DNA of 64,000 nucleotides from Rhizobium esperanzae (GCF_002204185.1 NZ_MXPU01000009.1:62001-126000); one strand, 5' to 3'; counted from the stretch's first letter, positions 1-7,343 are shown. The notes: generated by a model from the sequence alone, not told the origin. A program made the numbers and translations.

Positions 1-57
1 CAAGCGCTCCGCGCGCCGGACAATATCGAGAGCGCTTCGTATAAGGACGTCGAGCAT
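1..57 (-). CDS. 5' end of an unknown gene, cut by the window edge
   Basis: Only 19 codons are visible, reading MLDVLIRSALDIVRRAERL from an ATG at 57 towards the window start. A strong AGGAGGG ribosome site lies about 8 bases before this ATG, which is the best evidence that it is real; an ATG four bases further upstream in another frame is too close to that site. The peptide looks like an amphipathic helix. No family can be named from so short a piece. Confidence 0.4.
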   Translation of the reverse strand, partial: MLDVLIRSALDIVRRAERL

Positions 58-123
58 GCATTTTCCCTCCTTGCCTGACAGAGAGTCGGGCAGAATCGGG
101 ATGCTGGCAATCCTAAAATCTTA

Positions 124-531
124 TCAGATCCGCCCGCGCATCCTGTCGTAGAAATCCCTGAGATCTCGCAAGGCCGACGGCTCACGGTGGCGCGGTGAGG
201 AGAGCTGACGTGAGGCAAACACCAACAAACCCGCGACACCAGCCATGAGGGCAACCGTCGAGAGCGGATAATGTTTCACCAGAGCCTCGGTCTCGCGGAC
301 CGCTTTTCCCGCGCCGCTCTTCGCTGAACGCCCGGCACTGATGACCTGTTGCTGCAGCCTGTCAACCTGTTGCCTGAGAGCGCTCAATTCTGTGTGCAAA
401 TCGCCCTCGGCCTGGCGGGGGACCCCGACAGAGGCGGTGTTGATATCAACGATCGCTTTCGGAACAGGCTCGCCGATCTTGGCTCCCTCGGTGTCGAGCG
501 TAGTCCCCACAGTGTTCTTGCGGCGCGGCAT
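124..531 (-). CDS. DUF883/ElaB-like small membrane-anchored protein
   Basis: A 135-residue protein with a hydrophilic N-terminus, a predicted coiled coil at about residues 45-70 (LSALRQQVDRLQQQV), a basic stretch, then one membrane segment near residues 90-108 (STVALMAGVAGLLVFASRQL) and a charged tail. This layout is that of the ElaB/YqjD/DUF883 group, inner-membrane proteins that in E. coli associate with ribosomes in stationary phase. Here the tail after the membrane segment is longer than usual. The start has an AGAGGAAA ribosome site. It lies 15 bases behind a lipoprotein gene and is probably co-transcribed from the EcfG-like promoter upstream of that gene. The family call rests on architecture rather than on a diagnostic motif. 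Confidence 0.6.
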   Translation of the reverse strand: MPRRKNTVGTTLDTEGAKIGEPVPKAIVDINTASVGVPRQAEGDLHTELSALRQQVDRLQQQVISAGRSAKSGAGKAVRETEALVKHYPLSTVALMAGVAGLLVFASRQLSSPRHREPSALRDLRDFYDRMRGRI

Positions 532-546
532 GATCAGGTTTCCTCT

Positions 547-837
547 CTAGTCGTCATCGAACGAAAAAACCGGTCGGTAGTGGCGCTCGGCGATCAGCAA
601 GCTCCGGTCGGGCCGGATGATGTAGATCTCCTCGACTTGCCGCCCCCATTGATCCGTAAAGGTGTGCGGGAAGGATGAACCGATCGGCGATCTCGTCAAC
701 TTTGTGCGCGGTTGCCCATGATAGGTAATGCTGCCTGGAATTGGGGCCAGCCCCGCCGACGAGTAGCTGCCTGCGCTGGTCGTGCAACCCGTCAGCGCGA
801 TGGCCAGAACCAGCCCAAGCCGCATGCTTGACCTCAT
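547..837 (-). CDS. small lipoprotein, function unknown
   Basis: A 96-residue protein with a signal sequence ending in a lipobox (LAIALTGCTTS), so it should be lipid-anchored after the cysteine. The mature part contains a motif around FTDQWGRQVEEIYIIRPD and ends in acidic residues; I do not recognise the family. I chose the ATG at 837 because GGAGG stands 6 bases upstream and the signal peptide begins there; longer in-frame starts add sequence unlike a signal peptide. A second ATG four codons on is possible. An EcfG-like promoter (GGAAC-N18-TT) ends about 45 bases upstream, and the DUF883-like gene follows in the same direction. Confidence 0.65.
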   Translation of the reverse strand: MRSSMRLGLVLAIALTGCTTSAGSYSSAGLAPIPGSITYHGQPRTKLTRSPIGSSFPHTFTDQWGRQVEEIYIIRPDRSLLIAERHYRPVFSFDDD

Positions 838-880
838 CGAATCCTCCGGCTGCTTCGGCATTCGCCTGTCGCACAAATAA

Positions 881-903
881 CAAGGCGCGGCGGACATTGT
901 TCC
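881..903 (-). promoter_or_regulatory. candidate EcfG (RpoE2-type) promoter for the lipoprotein and DUF883-like genes
   Basis: Read on the minus strand: GGAAC (899-903), then 18 bases, then TT. This matches the published alphaproteobacterial general-stress consensus GGAAC-N18/19-TT. It lies in a gene-free stretch, about 45 bases before the lipoprotein start. A loose match of this kind is expected by chance roughly a dozen times in the window, so position is the main support. Confidence 0.45.
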
Positions 904-942
904 AGAATCCGGTGGCAATAGGCGGGAGTTCCTCTTCGAACA

Positions 943-967
943 GGAACAACCGTGCCATGGCATCGTT
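943..967 (+). promoter_or_regulatory. candidate EcfG promoter, full consensus, directed rightward
   Basis: GGAAC at 943-947, a 16-base spacer, and CGTT at 964-967 give the complete GGAAC-N16-CGTT pattern. It is divergent from the candidate at 881-903. The next rightward coding sequence is the degenerate DUF982 gene starting about 155 bases later, so the promoter may serve a decayed gene or the 63-residue protein at 1419. Confidence 0.45.
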
Positions 968-1121
968 CGACCGGCAAAGGAGATGCCACATAAACGACGA
1001 AGCACCGATCCGACCAAGGCTCCCCGCGGGGACCCGCCATGCGTTTGGTCACCCGGGCCGGCGCCGGACGTTCCGAGACCGAGGCAGGGCCGCCGCCCGA
1101 AAGACCATTCTGGATCATATC

Positions 1122-1376
1122 ATGGCTGACGTCATCGAGGTCGATTTCCACCTGGTTTGGCAATATCCTGTTTTCATCCGCACCGCAGAGCGCGAGGAGA
1201 AACGCATAGAAGGTCCGGACGCGGCACTCGACGTGCTGAACCATCCATTGCTGCCGGTGTCCTTGCCTGAAGCAAGGGAAGCTCGGCACGCCGCTCGAAA
1301 CAGCTGGTCCGTGCGCTAACGCACCAAGGAAACAGTGCCGCTTGGTCACAAACAGCGCGGGCATTATCTTCATCAA
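1122..1376 (+). pseudogene. degenerate DUF982 gene
   Basis: The first 45 codons from the ATG at 1122 read like the N-terminal half of a rhizobial DUF982 protein: VWQYPVFIRT, then IEGPDAALDVLNH. After that the frame loses family character and stops at 1319. Shifting one base resumes a family-like stretch (GTPLETAGPCANA, later AGIIFIK) that ends at a stop near 1376. DUF982 proteins normally run about 80-90 residues through such motifs, so a frameshift near 1255-1280 has probably broken the gene. The family has no known function and is expanded in rhizobia. A sequencing error is the alternative. Confidence 0.5.
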
Positions 1377-1418
1377 ATGAAGGGCGACGATATTAAGCGG
1401 CAATCGTGGTGGGCGTTC

Positions 1419-1610
1419 ATGGCGATTTTCTACAGACCGATACTACCGCAGGATTTCAGATGCCTGTCGAAGGCTGTGATGAGCTGGTATCGCCATTTCG
1501 GCGTCTCGGTGAGCGAACACGGCAGCCAGATCCTGTGCAGCGCCGCCATCCAGCTCTTCAATGACGGCAAGACCGATGTCGACGACCTCGCCGCACAGTC
1601 GATCCACTAA
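1419..1610 (+). CDS. 63-residue hypothetical protein
   Basis: A short ORF beginning MAIFYRPILPQDFRCLSKAV and containing WYRHFGVSVSEHGSQILCSA and a C-terminal acidic patch (NDGKTDVDDLAAQ). The composition resembles small soluble helical proteins that recur in rhizobial genomes, but I cannot name the family. The ATG at 1419 is preferred over an upstream start because the extra residues look translated from noncoding DNA. It follows the decayed DUF982 gene in the same orientation; no clear ribosome site is visible. Confidence 0.45.
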   Translation: MAIFYRPILPQDFRCLSKAVMSWYRHFGVSVSEHGSQILCSAAIQLFNDGKTDVDDLAAQSIH

Positions 1611-1732
1611 CGTCTTTTCGAAAGCTGGAATCTCGCTTGCGCAAACGAGCCGACGGACTCGAGTGACACCGCAGCGGCCGAAGATGTCGGCATCCGAGCG
1701 TGAATGATCCTGGCCCGCCGTCAACCGGACAG

Positions 1733-1894
1733 CTAAAGCTCGTCGCTGCGACGCTTTACCGCGTGTTTTACAGCCAGCAAATGTCGCCGCCGTTCGATCA
1801 TGTAGTCAGCATAACCGACGCAGATGTAAAGCAATGTCGGGCCGGCGTAGATGACGATGAGAGCCAGTGCAACAAGGATGAATGCGGTCGTCAT
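1733..1894 (-). CDS. 53-residue single-pass membrane protein
   Basis: The minus strand encodes MTTAFILVALALIVIYAGPT followed by a further short hydrophobic stretch and a very basic tail (ERRRHLLAVKHAVKRRSDEL). The first half is one membrane helix; the arginine- and lysine-rich C-terminus would lie in the cytoplasm. There is a clean ATG and stop. The hydrophobic-then-basic pattern is not what random sequence gives, so I consider it real. It sits alone between the 63-residue gene and the cluster of small hydrophilic proteins. Function unknown. Confidence 0.6.
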   Translation of the reverse strand: MTTAFILVALALIVIYAGPTLLYICVGYADYMIERRRHLLAVKHAVKRRSDEL

Positions 1895-1977
1895 GGTCTG
1901 TTTTCCGTCATGTTGATCATGTGAAGCGGTGGACCTCGTGCCTTGGGCTCATCAGGTTCCACCGCCAGGTCTGTCCC

Positions 1978-2166
1978 TCACTTCTCTCTTGCATCATTGG
2001 TGTGGTGGCGATCATGCTCACCGCCGCCGCCGGAAACCTTGCTTCGCGTACGTCTGTCCGGCTCGGCTGCCGGCTTCGGTATCTCAAGCGGCGCCTTGGC
2101 GTTTTCGTGGGATGCGCCTGGGCCGCCCTGGCGGATAGTCGATGGGCTCTTCTTCGAGGTAGACAT
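1978..2166 (-). CDS. 62-residue hydrophilic, probably disordered protein
   Basis: The protein is rich in Ser, Lys, Pro, Glu and Gly and lacks any hydrophobic core (MSTSKKSPSTIRQGG at the N-terminus, a GGGG tract and HDRHH near the end). A GGAGG ribosome site stands 6 bases before the ATG, strong support for translation. It is the last of three tandem small genes on this strand. Such low-complexity hydrophilic proteins are often stress- or desiccation-induced in rhizobia; that role is inference from the neighbours and from an EcfG-like promoter upstream of the set. Confidence 0.6.
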   Translation of the reverse strand: MSTSKKSPSTIRQGGPGASHENAKAPLEIPKPAAEPDRRTRSKVSGGGGEHDRHHTNDAREK

Positions 2167-2175
2167 CGATGCCTC

Positions 2176-2358
2176 CTACCTGTCCTGCTGGTAACCCTGA
2201 TGGGTTGTGTTGACTTTGGTATTTCCTTGTTGACCTTTCTTTTCAGGGTTTTCGCTGCCGCCTGCCATCGCAGGATCCTCTGGCTCGGTCCGCGCCGGCT
2301 TGCCGGCTCCCTTGTTGCTGACGTTGTCGGCGGGCATGGGGGGTAATCTGCTGCTCAT
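2176..2358 (-). CDS. 60-residue hydrophilic, probably disordered protein
   Basis: It begins MSSRLPPMPADNVSNKGAGK and continues with Glu, Pro, Gly, Asn and Gln runs; no fold or motif is evident. The start at 2358 is chosen because GAGGACAAGG lies just upstream and because residues added by longer starts are unlike the rest. It lies 10 bases behind the 71-residue gene and 9 bases ahead of the 62-residue gene, so the three appear to form one transcript. Function unknown. Confidence 0.55.
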   Translation of the reverse strand: MSSRLPPMPADNVSNKGAGKPARTEPEDPAMAGGSENPEKKGQQGNTKVNTTHQGYQQDR

Positions 2359-2368
2359 AACCTTGTCC

Positions 2369-2584
2369 TCATTTAGGATTCCGATTGGAGCTGTGATCCG
2401 AGTATTGCTCGGTCTGAACAGTCTTGCCGTCGAGGCCGCGCGCTTTGGAGTGCCGGGTCTTGTCACGGTTCGAAAGAACCGTGTTCTCGGGAAGTTTTTC
2501 CTCGTCGAGATTGGTCATCGCGCCGCTTCCGTCGCCCTTCCCCTTCGCGCCCGCGCCAATGTGCTTCCGGTCGGCATGTGCCAT
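2369..2584 (-). CDS. 71-residue hydrophilic, probably disordered protein
   Basis: A highly charged protein (MAHADRKHIGAGAKGKGDGS at the start, later NLDEEKLPENTVLSNRDK). There is no membrane segment or recognisable domain. It has a good ribosome site (AAGGAGAAAA) before the ATG and a GGAAC-N18-TT promoter candidate ending about 28 bases upstream. It heads the three-gene run of small hydrophilic proteins. Its composition resembles hydrophilin-type stress proteins, but that is only a compositional analogy. Confidence 0.6.
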   Translation of the reverse strand: MAHADRKHIGAGAKGKGDGSGAMTNLDEEKLPENTVLSNRDKTRHSKARGLDGKTVQTEQYSDHSSNRNPK

Positions 2585-2611
2585 GGTTTTCTCCTTCCAT
2601 TTATGGATTCA

Positions 2612-2636
2612 AACACGCCAGGCCCATGGAGGTTCC
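2612..2636 (-). promoter_or_regulatory. candidate EcfG promoter for the small-protein cluster
   Basis: On the minus strand GGAAC (2632-2636) is followed by 18 bases and TT (2612-2613), placing a start site some 20 bases before the 71-residue gene. It fits the general-stress consensus and lies in the short gap between two genes. Confidence 0.45.
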
Positions 2637-2687
2637 GGGATGTGAAACTCAAATCGCCTGACGCTCGAGCGGACAAGCCGAGACATC

Positions 2688-2888
2688 CTAAGGCTTGTCC
2701 AGGTGCCGCTGCAGTTCGTCCTTGGGAATGAAATTGTCGGTGCTACCCGGCTCATGATCGGGATGCGATACCTTCACGTCGAGATCGTCAGGAAGCGACA
2801 ATCCCTGCTTGGCGTTCATGATGCCCAGCGGCACCCGTCCTTCCTCGGTTTCTGCGGCAACTTCGACAAGTGGTCTTCTGGCTTTCAT
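2688..2888 (-). CDS. 66-residue hypothetical protein overlapping malQ
   Basis: The protein contains VEVAAETEEGRVPLGIMNAK and SLPDDLDVKVSHPDHEPGS, acidic and probably soluble. Its ATG overlaps the malQ stop as ATGA, so it could be translationally coupled to malQ. It also has its own GGAAC-N18-TT promoter candidate inside the 3' end of malQ, which would leave a leader of about 15 bases. I do not recognise the family. It may belong to the adjacent small stress-protein group rather than to glucan metabolism. Confidence 0.6.
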   Translation of the reverse strand: MKARRPLVEVAAETEEGRVPLGIMNAKQGLSLPDDLDVKVSHPDHEPGSTDNFIPKDELQRHLDKP

Positions 2889-4810
2889 CTCGGCGGTCCT
2901 CTATTCGAAATCCGCCTGCTCGCCGATCGTTCCCTTGCCGCGTGAATCCGTGGCCTTTCTTCCCGCATCGCCGCCGCAATGCAATGCAGCAGAGGGATCG
3001 ACGCCAGCTCCTCCAACGACAGCGACAACTTCGGCCTCCAATTAGGGTAGCTGTCGCTCGTGCCAGGAATATTGGTGGGCCTTTTCTCGTCGGTCAGGTC
3101 GGCAAGCCGAACCGCGACGAGAAGCGACGGAGTACGGGCGATGAAGCGGTAGGCGCTGACGGTCAATTCTCTCAAGGTCTCCCGGCTTGCCCTTGCACTG
3201 AGACGAGCCGGCACGTCGATGCCGGCAGCGCGGAGCGCCGCCTTCAGATTTCGTCGCTCGCGCCGGCGGTGCTGGAGATGTTTTGCCGTGAGATCGGGCG
3301 GCACGATGCCGTGGTCGCGGCGATCCTGGATGTCGGCGCCACGCCACCAGCCGGCAAGCGTCTGATGGTCGTGCGTCGAAATGCAGGTCAGGCCGAAAAC
3401 GGGATAGGCATCCGGCGGCTTGAAGCCTTTCTCGTCCTGTTCATAGGAGAGAATGCGATACGAAAGGATCTGCGCCGCCGCGAGCTCGTCAGGCAAATCC
3501 GGCGGGATCATTCCCAACGCTTCACCGATAACGAGGCATCGATGCTCGGTGGACGTCTCGGCCAGGATCTGCAGAAGCCGATGCTGGGGATAGCGGACAT
3601 AGGCGCCGCCATCCGGCCTGCTGCCGAGCGGCACCAGAAAGAGGCGCCGGAGCGCCGGGGCGTGATCGATACGGATCGCACCGGCATAGCGCATGGCGGC
3701 GCTTACCATGCGCCGGTAAGGCGAGCCGTCTCCCGCAGCGATCGCGGAAGGCAAATATCCGGCAAGATGCCAGTCCTGCCCCTCTATGGCGAACGGATCG
3801 GGAGGGCTGCCGATGGTCGCTTTCGAAATATAGACATCCGGCTCGCTCCATGTCGCCGATCCGTCGACCGCCTCACCTACGGCGAGATCGAGATAAAGCC
3901 CGATCCGCAGGCCGGCTTCGCGCGCTCGGTCCGCTACCTGCAGCAACTGCCGGTGGGCGAGCCACTGCAGCCACATATGGAAGCAGACCTCGTCCGCATG
4001 CCCACGCTCGAATTCAGCGACGGCGGCGCTGTCAGAGCGCCGGAAATCTGCGGGCCATGCCTGCCAACCGGCGCCTGCCCCGCGTTCCGCTATAGAAAGC
4101 GAAAGACATTCAAAGAGCGCATGGCGCCGCAAGCTGTTACCGCCTCGCGTGACGAAGGCATCGAAATCAACCGGATCGTAGGTTTCATCGGTTGCACCTG
4201 CCTGCGGCCAGGCGCGCCAGAGGTCCCGCAGAGTTCCAAGCTTGGCCCTCGCAACTCCGGCATAATCGACGAGGTCGCTCTGACGAAGTCCCTCCAGTTG
4301 CCGTTCGAGTTCGACACTACTGACAAAACCTGGCAATCGATCGACCGCGATATAGAGCGGGTTGAGATGCTGACGGCTTGAAGGTTCATAGGGGCTGCAG
4401 CGATCGGGATCGGCAAGAAATGGTGCGTGAAGCGGATTGAGGCCGATGAAATCAGCGCCAAGCTTCCCCGCCAGGTCGGCCACATCGGACAGATCCCCGA
4501 AATCTCCGATGCCCCAGTTTCGTGCCGAACGCAGTTCGTAAAGCTGCAGGCTAATCCCCCAGATGCGTGTCTTGAAGAGGAAGTCCGGCAGAAACGACTT
4601 AGGGATCGTCTTATCCGCCCGCTCCGGCTGCTGCTCCCGTCGCGGTCCCTTCGTCTCGCGATCGGTGGGTGCCGACAGTTCAACTTCCAATGCCGAGAGT
4701 ATCTTGCGTTTGGTGTCGGCGGAAATCGCCACCTCGCGATCGTCGGGACTGGGCCTGGTCGGGCTGATCCCGTATTGCCGGGCGAGCCTGTCGAGTTCGG
4801 CGGATTTCAT
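2885..4810 (-). CDS. malQ: 4-alpha-glucanotransferase (amylomaltase, GH77)
   Basis: A 641-residue cytoplasmic enzyme that moves maltodextrin segments between alpha-1,4-glucans. GH77 landmarks appear in order: LYELRSARNWGIGDFGDL, NPLHAPFLADP, YDPVDFDAF, LYLDLAVG, IRIDHAPALRRLF with the nucleophile Asp, GEALGMIP with the acid/base Glu, and CISTHDHQTLAGWW with the third carboxylate. The family usually has GEDLG at the acid/base site; here the second acidic residue is Ala, a mild departure. The gene lies 13 bases behind treZ and is almost surely in the same transcript, consistent with processing glucan ends left by trehalose or glycogen metabolism. Confidence 0.9.
   Translation of the reverse strand: MKSAELDRLARQYGISPTRPSPDDREVAISADTKRKILSALEVELSAPTDRETKGPRREQQPERADKTIPKSFLPDFLFKTRIWGISLQLYELRSARNWGIGDFGDLSDVADLAGKLGADFIGLNPLHAPFLADPDRCSPYEPSSRQHLNPLYIAVDRLPGFVSSVELERQLEGLRQSDLVDYAGVARAKLGTLRDLWRAWPQAGATDETYDPVDFDAFVTRGGNSLRRHALFECLSLSIAERGAGAGWQAWPADFRRSDSAAVAEFERGHADEVCFHMWLQWLAHRQLLQVADRAREAGLRIGLYLDLAVGEAVDGSATWSEPDVYISKATIGSPPDPFAIEGQDWHLAGYLPSAIAAGDGSPYRRMVSAAMRYAGAIRIDHAPALRRLFLVPLGSRPDGGAYVRYPQHRLLQILAETSTEHRCLVIGEALGMIPPDLPDELAAAQILSYRILSYEQDEKGFKPPDAYPVFGLTCISTHDHQTLAGWWRGADIQDRRDHGIVPPDLTAKHLQHRRRERRNLKAALRAAGIDVPARLSARASRETLRELTVSAYRFIARTPSLLVAVRLADLTDEKRPTNIPGTSDSYPNWRPKLSLSLEELASIPLLHCIAAAMREERPRIHAARERSASRRISNRGPPR
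2909..2933 (-). promoter_or_regulatory. candidate EcfG promoter inside the 3' end of malQ
   Basis: On the minus strand GGAAC (2929-2933), 18 bases, then TT (2909-2910), just ahead of the 66-residue gene. It lies inside malQ coding sequence, so coincidence is more likely than for the intergenic candidates. Confidence 0.3.
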
Positions 4811-4823
4811 CGTCCGATCGCCT

Positions 4824-6596
4824 TCATGTCAGGCCCTCACCTTTCGAGATGCTCCAGATCACCGTCCAGGGCGCCAGTCGGCCTCCGTCGCTGCCACCCA
4901 GGCGGAAGATCGTTTCGCCTTCGTCATGCCGCGAGAGAGGCGGCGCCGCCTCGCCGCCGAGATTGGCATGCAGATGAAGGCGCCGGTCGCCGGCCAGGGC
5001 CCAATCCACCGCGAGCGTTGCACCTGCCGAGCGATAGACCCCATTTCCGCCGCCGGCGCCTTTCAGCAGGGGTACGATCCGTCGATGCCGGAGGTCGAGA
5101 AGCATCCTGTAGAATTCAAGCATTTCCGATGAGGTACGTTTCGACCAGTCGAGCTTGGCGGCCGCAAAGGTCGACGGCGCCGTCGGATCTAGAAGCTCGT
5201 CAGAGTCGAAACCCGGCAGGCGCGAAAGCTCCTCGCGCCGGCCCTTCCTGACCTTCTCGTTCAGGCCCTCGTCGAAATCGCAGAAAAACGGAAAAGGCTC
5301 TCGCGCACCCCATTCCTCACCCATGAACAGCATCGGTATCTCAGGTGCCAGCAGGTAGATCGATGTGACAGCCTTGACGGCATCCGTCGGGCTCGAAGCC
5401 ATAATCCGGTCCCCCAGCGCCCGGTTGCCGATCTGGTCATGATTCTGGATAAAGGACACGAAGGCGGTGGGCGGCAGATGGCCGCTCGGCCTGCCTCGGC
5501 TCCCACCGCGGTAGGGCATATGCTCGCCCTGAAACACGAAACCTTCCGCCAGCGCGCGGCCGAGCTTATCGGCATCACCGGCGTAGTCGGCATAATAGCC
5601 GAAGGTCTCTCCGGTCGCAGCGATATGCAGCACATGGTGCAGGTCGTCGTTCCACTGGGCGGTGAACAGCCGCGCCGCGCCGCTCTCATCGCGCTGCAGC
5701 AGGTCGCTGTCGTTCTCCTCGTTCTCAACGATCAGGTGAACTTGCCGGTCACCGGCCGCTGCCCTGACACGACGGGCGAGCGCATGCAGAAGATGCTCCC
5801 TGCTGTCGTCCTTGATCGCATGGACGGCATCGAAGCGAAAACCATCGAGTCGGAACTCGGTGATCCAATAGATGGCGTTCTCGATGATGAATTCGCGGAT
5901 CATCTCGGAGCCGTCGCCGTCATAATTGACGCCGCGGCCCCAGGGCGTCTTGTGATGATCGGTAAAGAGCGGCGCGTAGGACGGGATATAATTTCCCTCC
6001 GGTCCGAAGTGATTGTAGACCGCGTCGAGGAAGACCGAGATGCCGCGCTCATGCGCCCCATCTACCAGCTCCATCAAATCTTCCGGCCGGCCGTAGCTGC
6101 TGTCGGGTGCATAGGGAAGCACGCCGTCATAGCCCCAGCTATAGCGGCCCGGGAATTCAGCGACCGGCATGATCTGCAGCGCCGTCACGCCCAGTTCCCG
6201 CAGATGGTCGAGACGCTCGATCACGGCCCTGAAAGTTCCCTGCGCTGTGAAGCAGCCGATATGCAGTTCGTAAATGATCATCTCCTCCCAGGGCCGGCCC
6301 CTCCAGGCAGTGGTCTTCCAGCGGTAGGCAGAAAGATCGACCACCTCGCTCGGGCCATGCACATCCTCAGGCTGGAACCGTGAGGCGGGATCGGGAACCC
6401 CGAGACCATCCGGCAGCACGAAACGGTAGCGCGTGCCGACGCCGGCTTCCGCGACCACGCAGCGATGCCAGCCATCGTCGTCCGCCTGCATCGGACGCAG
6501 GTCCGCGCCTTCGATCCTCAATAACACGCAGTCATGCAGAGGAGCCCAGATTCGGAACAGAATGCCGTCTTCGCTGAATGCGGGGCCAAACGTCAT
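4824..6596 (-). CDS. treZ: malto-oligosyltrehalose trehalohydrolase (GH13)
   Basis: A 590-residue enzyme that releases trehalose from malto-oligosyltrehalose, the second step of the TreY-TreZ route. It has the N-terminal beta domain (FGPAFSEDGILFRIWAP), the family block EMIIYELHIGCFTAQGTF, FLDAVYNHFGPEGNY, the nucleophile region DGFRFDAVHAI, acid/base region IVENEEND, and the third acid in FIQNHDQIGNRALGDR. The start at 6596 is chosen because the protein begins with the TreZ pattern there; a longer frame to 6749 adds basic sequence of noncoding character. malQ follows directly, but treY is not in this window, so its partner must lie elsewhere or beyond the left edge. Confidence 0.92.
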   Translation of the reverse strand: MTFGPAFSEDGILFRIWAPLHDCVLLRIEGADLRPMQADDDGWHRCVVAEAGVGTRYRFVLPDGLGVPDPASRFQPEDVHGPSEVVDLSAYRWKTTAWRGRPWEEMIIYELHIGCFTAQGTFRAVIERLDHLRELGVTALQIMPVAEFPGRYSWGYDGVLPYAPDSSYGRPEDLMELVDGAHERGISVFLDAVYNHFGPEGNYIPSYAPLFTDHHKTPWGRGVNYDGDGSEMIREFIIENAIYWITEFRLDGFRFDAVHAIKDDSREHLLHALARRVRAAAGDRQVHLIVENEENDSDLLQRDESGAARLFTAQWNDDLHHVLHIAATGETFGYYADYAGDADKLGRALAEGFVFQGEHMPYRGGSRGRPSGHLPPTAFVSFIQNHDQIGNRALGDRIMASSPTDAVKAVTSIYLLAPEIPMLFMGEEWGAREPFPFFCDFDEGLNEKVRKGRREELSRLPGFDSDELLDPTAPSTFAAAKLDWSKRTSSEMLEFYRMLLDLRHRRIVPLLKGAGGGNGVYRSAGATLAVDWALAGDRRLHLHANLGGEAAPPLSRHDEGETIFRLGGSDGGRLAPWTVIWSISKGEGLT

Positions 6597-6851
6597 TTTG
6601 GTCAAGGGACAGCCTTTGATAACGAACGGGAACTGGGTAACTTGCACGGCAGCAAAAAGTTTCGTCTGCAAGCCGGATGAGGGAAGCGGCGAGTCACTCC
6701 GCCAGCGTGGGACTCGCGTCTGTCGAGCAGGGCCCGACGGTGCTCGCATGGATGATATCAGTTTTGATAACGTGACACAGGAAACTGACGGCGATCGTGA
6801 CGGTCAATAGTCAAGAGCAGAAACGGGGCACAATGGAGCGAAGGTGATGCC

Positions 6852-7325
6852 GTGAAATATATTCTGGGCCTTACGTCTATTTTACTTTTCACCGGAATGC
6901 AGGCACCGAATTTACCTGAAGGTTTTTCGATACGGTCTCTAGGATCCATTGAAGGTGAATGTCCAGCCTTCGGCAAAAGCTCGCCGGATGCCGCACTGAT
7001 ATTTGAATGCGATGGGAGCAGGCGAACCTTAAGGATTGCAAAGACTCTTAAACTTGACGGCTCTTCATACATGAAAGATCCAGATCCCCATGCAAAGGAA
7101 ATCTTGCTGGACATTGGCAAGATCATCAATGAAGAGTTGCATATCGAAAATCGCCTTCTAAAATTTTGCGATCCGTCGGTGGACAGTCTCGGCAGATGTA
7201 AGACTGTGTACACCTTGAGCGGTTCGACAAATTTCGAAGAGGCGGCTTTGGCGATAAACCCCAAAGATAATAAGATTGATAGCTTCTCGTACTTTCTCAT
7301 CATCGCTTGGGAGCGAGGCAAATAA
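6852..7325 (+). CDS. 157-residue exported protein, function unknown, AT-rich
   Basis: It starts with a short hydrophobic signal-like segment (MKYILGLTSILLFTGMQAP) and continues as a soluble domain with three cysteines (GECPAF, FECDG, LKFCDP, and GRCKTV), suggesting disulfides in the periplasm. I do not recognise a family. Base composition is visibly lower in GC than the flanking genes and codon choice is more relaxed, with codons such as ATA and TTA that neighbours avoid. That fits recent acquisition or a poorly expressed orphan gene. It lies alone between treZ (divergent) and the convergent kinase gene. Confidence 0.55.
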   Translation: MKYILGLTSILLFTGMQAPNLPEGFSIRSLGSIEGECPAFGKSSPDAALIFECDGSRRTLRIAKTLKLDGSSYMKDPDPHAKEILLDIGKIINEELHIENRLLKFCDPSVDSLGRCKTVYTLSGSTNFEEAALAINPKDNKIDSFSYFLIIAWERGK

Positions 7326-7343
7326 AAAGGCGGCCCCACCGCC
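7322..7343 (-). terminator. rho-independent terminator of the kinase operon
   Basis: Read on the minus strand: GGCGG, a five-base loop, CCGCC, then TTTTTATTT. It begins about 50 bases after the stop of the 557-residue kinase gene. The T-run overlaps the stop of the convergent gene. Confidence 0.6.

Noticed and set aside
1021..1032. TCCCCGCGGGGA, a perfect 12-bp palindrome
   Set aside because: Such GC-only palindromes are frequent by chance in this DNA, and it is not placed close to a gene start.
1935..1960. GGAAC on the minus strand upstream of the 53-residue gene, a possible EcfG promoter
   Set aside because: No TT occurs at 18 or 19 bases after GGAAC, so it does not fit the consensus.
6629..6655. 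GGAAC on the plus strand upstream of the AT-rich orphan gene
   Set aside because: The downstream element is missing at the required spacing, and it lies about 220 bases from the gene.
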